Source: Gemmatimonadota bacterium (GTDB taxonomy: Bacteria; Gemmatimonadota; Gemmatimonadetes; Longimicrobiales; Gaopeijiaceae). Taken from it: 9,269 bases of DNA. Location: NCBI GenBank assembly GCA_024638395.1, contig JAHEKK010000089.1:1-9269 (forward strand), in the 5' to 3' direction. Numbering within the stretch: the stretch's first letter is position 1; every line of letters begins with the position of its first letter. Below are positions 1 through 6,007 of the stretch, piece after piece. The position numbers and the translations under genes were made by a program. Below the pieces are notes generated by a model. The model was not told the DNA's origin. It saw nothing but the letters and a program-made list of their open reading frames with translations, and did no database searches.

Positions 1-1
1 C

Positions 2-403
2 CGGGTCAGGTTTCGGGCGGCAGGCGCGGAACACGAAATCGACGCGGTCGTGGCCCGAAACGTGACCGTGGAGACGGTACAGGACGTCGGAGAAGATCTC
101 TGGCGGTCGTCCTTGGCCGACGTGGCGGTAGGGGCCTCGGCCACGGTGGTCGGCATCAGCCCCACCTGTCAGGGACCGGCCCGAAGACGACTACTGGACC
201 TCGGCCTCGTCCCTGGGACCGTGGTGACGGCCCGCATGCGCAGTGCCGCCGGTGACCCGGTCGCCTATGAAATCCGCCGAGCCCTCATCGCGCTTCGTCG
301 TGAACAGGCGGCGGCCATTCAGGTGGACCTGAATACGCCCGGCGCGGCGCGCGCCGATAGGGGCCGGCTACTCACCGTTGCCCAGCGGGAGGAGGCGAGC
401 TGA
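2..403 (+). CDS. FeoA-domain protein, probably 5'-partial at the window edge
   Basis: Small SH3-like FeoA domain of the kind that assists FeoB-mediated Fe(II) uptake or forms the C-terminal domain of DtxR-type metal regulators. Counted from the GTG at 50, the domain spans about residues 21-92, with the hallmark LLDLGLVPGT (residues 48-57), then GDPVAYEIRRALIALRREQA ending in IQV. The frame stays open without a stop from base 2, and the codons before the GTG are G/C-ending and encode AEHEIDAVVARNVTV, which looks like the last strands of a preceding SH3/FeoA-like domain. I therefore think the real start lies left of the window and that this is the end of a longer protein (tandem FeoA or DtxR-FeoA). 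The GTG at 50 has no clear ribosome binding site. The stop TGA shares its A with the feoB ATG, so the two genes are very likely translationally coupled. FeoA identity is firm; the N-terminal architecture is inference. Confidence 0.8.
   Translation, partial: RVRFRAAGAEHEIDAVVARNVTVETVQDVGEDLWRSSLADVAVGASATVVGISPTCQGPARRRLLDLGLVPGTVVTARMRSAAGDPVAYEIRRALIALRREQAAAIQVDLNTPGAARADRGRLLTVAQREEAS
387..395 (+). promoter_or_regulatory. Strong ribosome binding site of feoB
   Basis: GGGAGGAGG lies within the last codons of the FeoA-domain gene, 7 nt before the feoB ATG at 403. It fixes that start and supports coupled translation of the pair. Confidence 0.75.
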
Positions 404-2646
404 TGGCCACCGTCGCACCAGCCGCCTGTCAGGGGTGCAGCGCCCAACGCGCCCAGAATCTCGTCCGTCTCGGGTTGAGCCCGGACCGCTGGGACTACCT
501 CGTTGCCCTGGCCGGGAACCCCAACGTGGGGAAGACCACCGTTTTCAATGCCCTCACGGGGCTGCGGCAACACACAGGCAATTGGCCCGGGAAGACCGTC
601 ACCCGGGCCGAAGGGGTGTTCCTCCACGATGGGGAACGGGTCAAGGTCGTCGACCTTCCTGGCACCTATTCGCTCCAGGCCGGGAGCACGGACGAAGAGG
701 TGGCCAGGGATTTCATCCTCTTCGGTCAACCCGACGTCACCATGGTGGTCGTAGACGCCACTCGCCTCGAGAGGAACCTCAATCTCGTTTTGCAGATCCT
801 CGAGATCACCGATCGCGTGGTGGTTTGCCTCAACCTGGTGGACGAGGCCCGGCGCCACGGAGTGTCGGTGGATGCGAAGAAGCTGGAAAGGGAACTCGGT
901 GTCCCGGTGGTCCCCACGGTGGCCCGTCAGGGGGAGGGGATCGAGGCGCTGCTGGACGCCGTGTCGCAGGTGGCCCTTGGCGGTCAGAGGACCCGCCCTC
1001 GGCGCATCGACGACCATCCCTCGGACGTCGAGTCCGCCATCGAAGAGCTGGTCCCTCGCCTGCTGGACGAGTTCCCGGAGCTACCCAATGCGCGGTGGGT
1101 TGCCTTGAGGCTCTTGAACGCCGATCAGCGCGTCGCCGAGGCCGTGCGGTCGGGCGAGATCGGACATCTCACGGGGGACCTGCCGCCGGGGGGTGGGCTG
1201 GGCCCGGAGCCGGCGGCTACCGTGCCGGCGTCTCGTGAGGCGCTACTCGACATGGCTGGGCGCCTCCGGTGGACCCTGAGGCCCGACTTCCACGACGCCC
1301 TGATGGAGACGATCTACCGGGAGGCACAGCAGATTGCCGACGCGAGTGTGAAAACGGGTGTAGCCAAGATCGGCTTCGACTTCGATCGGCGTCTCGACCG
1401 ATGGTTGACGAGCCCGGTGGTGGGGTTCCCGCTGATGCTGGCCATCCTGGCCACGGTGTTCTGGCTGACCATCGCCGGAGCCAACGTCCCGTCCGCCATG
1501 CTGGCCACGCTCCTCATCGACACCGTACATCCCGTCCTCCTCGGGTTCGGGGCCGACATCGGCCTTCCTTGGTGGCTTAGCGGGTTCCTGTTCGACGGGA
1601 TCTATCTGGCCACGGCGTGGGTCGTGAGCGTGATGCTGCCACCGATGGCCATCTTCTTCCCGCTGTTCACCCTGTTGGAGGATTTCGGCTACCTGCCCAG
1701 AGTGGCCTTCAACCTCGATGCGCTGTTCAAGCGGGCGGGAGCCCATGGGAAACAGGCCCTGACCATGAGCATGGGCTTCGGGTGCAACGCCGCGGGTGTG
1801 GTGGCGACCCGGGTCATCGACAGTCCCCGGGAACGGCTGATCGCCATCATCACCAACAACTTCTCGCTCTGCAACGGACGCTGGCCTACCCAGATCCTCA
1901 TTGCGTCCATCTTCATCGGCGCCCTGGCGCCCCCGGCGCTGGCCGGCGCCGTTTCGGCCGCTGCCGTCGTGGGCATCGCCCTGCTGGGGATCTTCTTCAT
2001 GTTCCTCACGTCCTGGGGTCTGTCTCGAACGGTCTTGAAGGGGGAAGCCACCACCTTCAGCCTGGAGCTTCCACCGTACAGACCCCCGCGGATCCTACAG
2101 ACCCTGTACACTTCCGTGATCGACCGGACCCTCATCGTTCTCTGGAGAGCGGTGCTCTTCGCCGTGCCCGCGGGAGCCGTGATCTGGCTCGTGTCGAACG
2201 TGACGGTCGGGGGCGAATCGGTGGCCCAACACATGATCGAATGGATGGAGCCCTTTGGCCTGCTTCTGGGGCTCAACGGAGTGATCCTCCTGGCCTATAT
2301 CATCGCCATTCCAGCCAATGAGATCGTCATTCCGACGGTGCTCATGTTGACCGTCATGACCCTGGGATTGGCCGACGTAGGCGCGGGGCCCGGCGTCATG
2401 TTCGAAGAGGACGCGGCCATGGGGACCGGAGAGCTGCTGAGGGCCGGTGGCTGGACGCTGTTGACGGGGGTAAACCTCATGCTCTTCAGCCTGCTCCATA
2501 ATCCGTGTTCCACCACCATCTACACCATCTACAAAGAGACCAGAAGCTGGCGTTGGACGGCGCTGTCGTCCTTGCTGCCGGTGGCCATGGGCTTCGTAGT
2601 CTGTTTCCTGGTAGCCCAGGTGTGGCGTCTCACCCTGGGGGCCTGA
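403..2646 (+). CDS. feoB: Ferrous iron transport protein B (FeoB)
   Basis: Inner-membrane Fe(II) transporter with a cytosolic G-protein domain, 747 aa, normal for the family. The N-terminal GTPase shows G1 GNPNVGKT (38-45), the GNWPGKTVT switch (59-67), G3 DLPG (84-87), G4 NLVD (144-147) and a G5-like TVARQGEG (172-179). A helical linker follows to about residue 330, then a polytopic membrane part from about 338. The Gate/core region carries LLEDFGYLPR (424-433), GFGCN (458-462) with the conserved Cys461, SLCNGRWP (488-495), PANEIVIP (637-644) and NPCSTTIY (700-707). CNGRWP replaces the CGARL-type sequence of E. coli FeoB and resembles the CNGRFP variant I recall from other phyla. An additional N-terminal Cys pair (Cys9-Gln-Gly-Cys12) precedes the G domain. 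The start ATG is set by a strong ribosome binding site and a one-base overlap with the FeoA-domain gene, giving a feoA-feoB type unit. Any iron-responsive promoter would lie upstream of the window. The gene looks intact. Confidence 0.97.
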   Translation: MATVAPAACQGCSAQRAQNLVRLGLSPDRWDYLVALAGNPNVGKTTVFNALTGLRQHTGNWPGKTVTRAEGVFLHDGERVKVVDLPGTYSLQAGSTDEEVARDFILFGQPDVTMVVVDATRLERNLNLVLQILEITDRVVVCLNLVDEARRHGVSVDAKKLERELGVPVVPTVARQGEGIEALLDAVSQVALGGQRTRPRRIDDHPSDVESAIEELVPRLLDEFPELPNARWVALRLLNADQRVAEAVRSGEIGHLTGDLPPGGGLGPEPAATVPASREALLDMAGRLRWTLRPDFHDALMETIYREAQQIADASVKTGVAKIGFDFDRRLDRWLTSPVVGFPLMLAILATVFWLTIAGANVPSAMLATLLIDTVHPVLLGFGADIGLPWWLSGFLFDGIYLATAWVVSVMLPPMAIFFPLFTLLEDFGYLPRVAFNLDALFKRAGAHGKQALTMSMGFGCNAAGVVATRVIDSPRERLIAIITNNFSLCNGRWPTQILIASIFIGALAPPALAGAVSAAAVVGIALLGIFFMFLTSWGLSRTVLKGEATTFSLELPPYRPPRILQTLYTSVIDRTLIVLWRAVLFAVPAGAVIWLVSNVTVGGESVAQHMIEWMEPFGLLLGLNGVILLAYIIAIPANEIVIPTVLMLTVMTLGLADVGAGPGVMFEEDAAMGTGELLRAGGWTLLTGVNLMLFSLLHNPCSTTIYTIYKETRSWRWTALSSLLPVAMGFVVCFLVAQVWRLTLGA

Positions 2647-2671
2647 ACCCCAGTTCCCCCGAGGAGCCGAC

Positions 2672-4033
2672 TCAGCGCCCCGCGACCCTGAGCATCTCCT
2701 CCACGGTACACACTTTGACCCGGGGGCGCCCCGCGGTCGCTCCCATGCCCGTTTCGTAGGCATCCAAACGAGCCCAGGCCGATTCGTCGATCCAGCGCAC
2801 GGCTCTGCCCGTCAGGAGATCTCTCGGGTCGCTCCCCTCTTCGGGACCCAGGACCACGCCCCCTGCAATATCCTCGATCATGGCTTTCACCGTTGCCGCG
2901 GCGTCGGCCTTGTTGGTGCCAATGACCCCGGACGGCCCACGTTTGGCCCATCCCACGACGTACTCTCCGAGCCGAGGTCGACCATCGTCATCGAGGACGC
3001 GGCCCTCCCGGTGGGGGACCGTGCCGGTGCGAGGGTCGTGAGGTACCCCGGGCACCTGGGTCCCCAGGTACCCGACGGAGCGAAGGACCATGCCGCAGGG
3101 CATGTCGAAGGTCTCGCCCGTGCCGTGGGGCCGGAGGGAGCCGGAAGGGCCGAGCGCCAGGCGATTGCGCTCGATCCGCACGCCGCTCACGTGCCCGTCC
3201 TCGCCCAGGATCTCCACCGGGGAAACGAGGAACCGGAACCGGACCTGGCGAGGTGCAGGATCCGCGTCGGCCTCGGCGTAGGCCTTGAGCGTGCTCAGAT
3301 TCCTCGACCGTACACGGTCCTCCTCGACTACCCTGGCACTCTCGGGATCGAGGTCCAGGTCGCTGGAAAGCACATTGACCGAGACGCCTTCGAGGCGTCC
3401 GAACTCCCGGAGTTCGGGGTTGGTGAAGGCTGCCTGAACGGGGCCTCGTCGCCCGAGAAGGGTCACCATGCGGACCCGGCTGGCTCGGAGTGCGTCGAGA
3501 GCGTGGTCTGCGATATCCGTCTTTTCGAGGGTCTCCATAGGGAGGACGAGAATGCGTGCAACGTCGATGGCGACGTTCCCGTTGCCCACAACCACGACAT
3601 GCTCGGCCGAGAGATCGAAGGAGGCGTCGACGTACGCCGGATGACCGTTGTACCAGCCTACGAAGGCGGTGGCGGGATGGCTGCCGTCGAGGTCTTCGCC
3701 GGGTATGCCAAGACGCCGGTCGGACTGGGCGCCGAAAGCATACACGATCTGGTGATAGTGTTTTCGGAGCTCCTCGACAGAGATGTCGCTACCCACCTCG
3801 ACGTTCCCCAGATACCGAACCTCAGGCCGATCGAGGAGGGCCTGACAGACGCGGGTGACGGACTTGATGGCCGCGTGATCAGGGGCCACTCCGTCCCGGA
3901 CGAGGCCGAAGGGCGGCGGATAGCGGTTGTAGATGTCGATCTGGGCCGCCGCGCCCTGCTTGAAGAGGGCCTCCGCCGTGAAGAAGCCGGCAGGGCCCGC
4001 GCCGATGATCGCGACGCGGGTCGGTAGATCCAT
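2672..4033 (-). CDS. fprA: Ferredoxin--NADP+ reductase, FprA/adrenodoxin reductase type
   Basis: FAD-dependent cytosolic enzyme moving electrons between NADPH and ferredoxin. From the ATG at 4033 it is 453 aa, close to mycobacterial FprA. It has the N-terminal FAD Rossmann motif GAGPAG (11-16), PPFGLVRDGVAPDH (40-53) typical of the adrenodoxin reductase branch, a second dinucleotide fold VVVVGNGNVAIDVARIL (146-162) for NADPH, GRRGPVQAAFT (194-204), and the C-terminal flavin-contacting GWAKRGPSGVIGTNKADA (361-378). The frame extends 31 codons upstream to 4126, but that part is unlike the family and overlaps the predicted promoter. The chosen ATG puts the FAD motif at the expected place and has GAGG (4046-4043) 9 nt upstream. 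It is convergent with feoB (25 nt gap, no hairpin terminator seen) and divergent from the cytochrome c gene. Possible partners are ferredoxins for Fe-S assembly, heme metabolism or iron reduction; no ferredoxin is in the window. Confidence 0.93.
   Translation of the reverse strand: MDLPTRVAIIGAGPAGFFTAEALFKQGAAAQIDIYNRYPPPFGLVRDGVAPDHAAIKSVTRVCQALLDRPEVRYLGNVEVGSDISVEELRKHYHQIVYAFGAQSDRRLGIPGEDLDGSHPATAFVGWYNGHPAYVDASFDLSAEHVVVVGNGNVAIDVARILVLPMETLEKTDIADHALDALRASRVRMVTLLGRRGPVQAAFTNPELREFGRLEGVSVNVLSSDLDLDPESARVVEEDRVRSRNLSTLKAYAEADADPAPRQVRFRFLVSPVEILGEDGHVSGVRIERNRLALGPSGSLRPHGTGETFDMPCGMVLRSVGYLGTQVPGVPHDPRTGTVPHREGRVLDDDGRPRLGEYVVGWAKRGPSGVIGTNKADAAATVKAMIEDIAGGVVLGPEEGSDPRDLLTGRAVRWIDESAWARLDAYETGMGATAGRPRVKVCTVEEMLRVAGR
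3383..3417. repeat. Two adjacent perfect inverted repeats inside the reductase gene
   Basis: GACGCCT (3383-3389), loop TCG, AGGCGTC (3393-3399) is followed immediately by CCGAACTCC (3399-3407), centre C, GGAGTTCGG (3409-3417). Both lie in coding sequence. Alternating GAG/CTC and GAC/GTC codons in GC-rich genes make such palindromes easily, so a function is not established. Confidence 0.5.
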
Positions 4034-4097
4034 GGGATGAAACCTCAGGGACTTGTTGTGAGCACTTTGGCGTCGCGGACCGGGTTCGGAGTGGCCC

Positions 4098-4126
4098 ATC
4101 AAAGCCGGAGTGGGGTGGAGTGTCAA
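4098..4126 (-). promoter_or_regulatory. Predicted sigma70-type promoter of the NADP reductase gene
   Basis: Read on the minus strand, a perfect -35 hexamer TTGACA (4126-4121) is separated by exactly 17 nt from TTTGAT (4103-4098), which matches four of six bases of TATAAT. Transcription would begin near 4091, giving a leader of about 58 nt before the ATG at 4033. The CRP-like palindrome at 4179-4194 would then be centred about 95 bp upstream of the start. The hexamers and spacing are directly visible; activity is inferred. Confidence 0.55.
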
Positions 4127-4177
4127 GGCCGCCCGCTCCCGGCTGTTGACCGGGATCGCCGCATTGGGGAACTTGGA

Positions 4178-4195
4178 TTGTGAAAAAAGTCACAT
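4178..4195. promoter_or_regulatory. CRP/FNR-family operator palindrome
   Basis: TGTGA (4179-4183), AAAAAG spacer (4184-4189), TCACA (4190-4194): a perfect match to the two half-sites of the classical CRP consensus with the correct 6-nt spacer, flanked by T on both sides. It sits in the only clearly A-rich stretch of the divergent region between the NADP reductase and the cytochrome c gene, 38 nt before the cytochrome ATG. The half-sites are of the CRP type, not the TTGAT of FNR. No Crp-family regulator is encoded in the window, so which protein binds is unknown. Confidence 0.6.
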
Positions 4196-4232
4196 TCTCT
4201 GTGGCGCACAACTCGCAAAGGAGTGTTGGACG

Positions 4233-4709
4233 ATGATGCGGCTCAATGGAGTTGCTGTGCTTTCTGCGACCTTGGTGTTCGGGGCGTGTGGCGGCGGCGA
4301 CGACGCCTCCCAGGCCGGAACACCCGAGACCCCGGCTTCGACGCCTGCTACCGCGCCCACCCCTACAGCGGGCAGTGGACAAGAACCCCTGCAGGTTGAT
4401 CCCGCCATTCTCCCCGAAGGCGTGACCGCGGCCATGGTTCAGGAGGGCCAGCAGGTCTTCCACGGTGCCGGCATCTGCTATACATGCCATACGGCAGGCG
4501 GCGGCGGCGGGCCTCTCGCGCCGGACCTTACCGACGAGACCTGGTTGAACGTGGACGGCGAGTACGCGTCCATCATCGAGCTCGTGAACACCGGCGTTCC
4601 CCAGCCGCTGGAGCACCCGGGGGCCATGTTGCCACGCGCCGGGATGCCCCTCACGGACGCCCAGGTGGCTTCGGTTTCCGCCTACGTCTTCGCATTGAGC
4701 CGGTCCTAA
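4233..4709 (+). CDS. Lipoprotein cytochrome c, class I mono-heme
   Basis: Membrane-tethered electron carrier on the outer face of the cytoplasmic membrane, or in the periplasm if the cell is diderm; 158 aa. The N-terminus is a short lipoprotein signal with a hydrophobic run ending in VFGAC, so Cys19 would be the lipidated residue (Phe at -3 is less usual than Leu). A flexible Gly/Thr/Pro/Ala-rich tether covers about residues 20-52. The heme motif CYTCH is at 82-86, and Met138 in AGMPL is the likely distal ligand, followed by the usual C-terminal helix VASVSAYVFAL. The start ATG at 4233 (or 4236) has AAAGGAG at 4217-4223, 9 nt upstream; the frame runs further upstream but has no signal there. 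The CRP-like palindrome lies just upstream of the ribosome binding site. Redox partner unknown; terminal oxidase or a dehydrogenase are the obvious possibilities. DoxX and TlpA-like genes follow on the same strand after a 235-nt gap. Confidence 0.9.
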   Translation: MMRLNGVAVLSATLVFGACGGGDDASQAGTPETPASTPATAPTPTAGSGQEPLQVDPAILPEGVTAAMVQEGQQVFHGAGICYTCHTAGGGGGPLAPDLTDETWLNVDGEYASIIELVNTGVPQPLEHPGAMLPRAGMPLTDAQVASVSAYVFALSRS

Positions 4710-4944
4710 GGGGGATCGTCCATTGGACGTGGGTGGCCGCCGGTCGTCCCGCGTGCCGATCTCCGAGGGAAGCGCCGCAGAAGGCTGGAGGGCCTGGTTG
4801 GGCCGTGCCGTCGAAACCGCGCAGGGCTTCCCCCGGAGACCCCTGGAGGGAACCAACGCATTTGCGCCGGGCGTTAGTGCCACGTAGGAGGTCGGAGCTC
4901 ATTGGGCCTCGGCTTGTCCCGCTTCCTCCGACGTGGAGACTCAA
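4710..4944. other. Intergenic region between cytochrome c and DoxX genes
   Basis: 235 nt without a recognised gene. A weak hairpin CGTCC-ATT-GGACG (4717-4729) follows the cytochrome stop but lacks a T-run, so it is not a convincing terminator. A TTG-started frame at 4723-4887 has a G-rich stretch 8 nt before it but no recognisable product. I see no promoter with acceptable hexamers for the DoxX gene. Confidence 0.4.
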
Positions 4945-5322
4945 GTGGACGCGAAGCAGGTGTTCGGACTCATCCTGACTGTGGCGCTGGCCTTTTTCTT
5001 CATCGTGCCCAACGGGCTGGGAAAGCTCTTCGGTATCATCGGCGCCGACGCCGAGACCTTGGCCATGACCTTCGGGTATCCCGTGACCTTCATGAAGCTT
5101 ACCGGCGGCCTGGAACTCCTCGGGGGTATCGGGCTGCTCGTACCCCGGGTCAGGAAGTGGGCTGCGCTGGGACTCGTAGGCCTGATGCTGGGGGCCGTCG
5201 CGACCCATATCCGCGTCCCCGAAACCCTGGGCATGCTGCCCATGCCCCTCTTGACCATGGTTGGACTCTTCCTGGTTCTGAAACTGAACCCAGTGGGCGA
5301 CGCGGCCGGGCCCGTGGCGTGA
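4945..5322 (+). CDS. DoxX family membrane protein
   Basis: Small integral membrane protein of about 125 aa with four predicted membrane segments (about residues 6-22, 47-66, 72-88 and 99-113). The DoxX signature is visible in FIVPNGLGKLFG (19-30) and LTGGLELLGGIGLLVPRVRKW (52-72). Relatives include subunits of thiosulfate:quinone oxidoreductase and membrane oxidoreductase partners, but most have no known function and this one cannot be assigned further. The GTG at 4945 is preferred because GGAG (4935-4938) lies 6 nt before it; an in-frame GTG at 4933 would add four residues but has a pyrimidine-rich upstream region. The stop codon is 4 nt before the tlpA-like ATG, so the two genes almost certainly form a translationally coupled pair, which hints at a redox role involving thiols. 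Confidence 0.82.
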   Translation: MDAKQVFGLILTVALAFFFIVPNGLGKLFGIIGADAETLAMTFGYPVTFMKLTGGLELLGGIGLLVPRVRKWAALGLVGLMLGAVATHIRVPETLGMLPMPLLTMVGLFLVLKLNPVGDAAGPVA

Positions 5323-5326
5323 GGCG

Positions 5327-6007
5327 ATGACGGAAACCGGGGGGCGCACAGAAACGACCACCGACGAGGAGTCCCGGGGCGCGCGCATCTGGCGTCAAAT
5401 AGAGCGCGTGGTGTTCATCGGCGTCTTGATCTTCGCCGGATCCAGACTGGGACCCCAGATCGCCGCGGCCGTGGGAGTCCAGCGGGACCTCGGGCGGATG
5501 CCCGCCTTCTCCGTCGAGTCACTCGACGGAGACATAGTGTCGCCGGAAGCCCTCCGGGGGAAGGTGGTCCTCGTGAACTTCTGGGCGACTTGGTGTGGTC
5601 CCTGCCGCGTGGAAATGCCCGGATTCCAAAAGGTCTATGAGGACCTGAAAGGGGAGGGGTTCGTGATCCTCGGTCTGGCCACCGACCGGGAAGGACGGGG
5701 GGTAGTTCAACGCTACGTTGAAGAGCGGGGCGTCACGTATCCCATTGCGTTGTCCTCGAACCGGTTGGAGCAGGACTTCGGTGGACTCAGGGGACTTCCC
5801 ATGTCGTACCTCGTGGACCGGAGCGGCGTCATCCGCCACCGGGTCTTCGGGTTCTTCGCGTCGCCCACCTTGCGACTAGCGGTCGGACACCTCCTGGAGG
5901 AAGAGGCCGTCCCCGCTTCGGCGCACGTCACCGAGAGCCGGGGAAGCGGAGTCCCAGGGGTTCGGACCGAAATCACCGGCGGTCAAAGCGCGAAAAGATC
6001 GCCCTGA
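5327..6007 (+). CDS. Membrane-anchored thioredoxin-like protein, TlpA/ResA type
   Basis: Extracytoplasmic thiol-disulfide oxidoreductase, 226 aa. A charged cytosolic N-terminus (about 1-25) leads into a single membrane anchor (about 27-49); the thioredoxin fold begins near residue 59. It has LRGKVVLVNFWATWCGPC with active-site Cys90 and Cys93, ILGLATD (114-120), the cis-proline loop GLPMSYLVD (156-164) and the usual following strand DRSGVIRHRVFG (164-175). The last 35 residues are low-complexity and not conserved. Such proteins reduce apocytochrome c thiols during heme attachment or act on other periplasmic disulfides; the cytochrome c gene upstream fits the first role but does not prove it. 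GAGG of the ribosome binding site overlaps the DoxX stop codon, very close to the ATG at 5327. A 25-bp palindrome lies within codons 61-69, just after the fold begins. The 3' end overlaps the convergent radical SAM gene by 25 nt. Confidence 0.92.
   Translation: MTETGGRTETTTDEESRGARIWRQIERVVFIGVLIFAGSRLGPQIAAAVGVQRDLGRMPAFSVESLDGDIVSPEALRGKVVLVNFWATWCGPCRVEMPGFQKVYEDLKGEGFVILGLATDREGRGVVQRYVEERGVTYPIALSSNRLEQDFGGLRGLPMSYLVDRSGVIRHRVFGFFASPTLRLAVGHLLEEEAVPASAHVTESRGSGVPGVRTEITGGQSAKRSP
5508..5532. repeat. Perfect 12-bp inverted repeat with one-base centre inside the tlpA-like gene
   Basis: Left arm TCTCCGTCGAGT (5508-5519), centre C (5520), right arm ACTCGACGGAGA (5521-5532). Equivalently an 11-bp stem with a TCA loop in the mRNA. 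It lies in codons for Ser62-Val-Glu-Ser-Leu-Asp-Gly at the start of the thioredoxin domain. It has no T-run and does not look like a terminator. It could be a protein-binding palindrome, an mRNA hairpin, or a by-product of GC-rich codon use. Confidence 0.6.

Noticed and set aside
378..1238. 286-codon frame overlapping feoB on the same strand
   Set aside because: Arg/Gly/Pro-rich translation typical of an out-of-frame reading; feoB in the other frame shows all G-protein motifs.
3011..4027. 338-codon open frame on the plus strand opposite the NADP reductase gene
   Set aside because: It mirrors a clear FAD/NADP reductase on the minus strand; its own translation has no recognisable motif. Long antisense frames are expected in GC-rich genes.
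4146..4174. TTGACC with 17-nt spacer and GAACTT as a cytochrome c promoter
   Set aside because: The -35 is good but the -10 matches only about two of six consensus bases; not strong enough to list.
4110..4232. Upstream in-frame extension of the cytochrome c gene
   Set aside because: It would place 41 non-hydrophobic residues before the lipoprotein signal and run through the operator; the ATG at 4233 has a good ribosome binding site.
4717..4729. Hairpin CGTCC-ATT-GGACG after the cytochrome c stop as a terminator
   Set aside because: Only five base pairs and no following T-run.
4651..5388. 245-codon minus-strand frame across the DoxX gene
   Set aside because: It crosses the intergenic gap and the DoxX and tlpA starts, has no motif, and the plus-strand DoxX reading has a clear signature.
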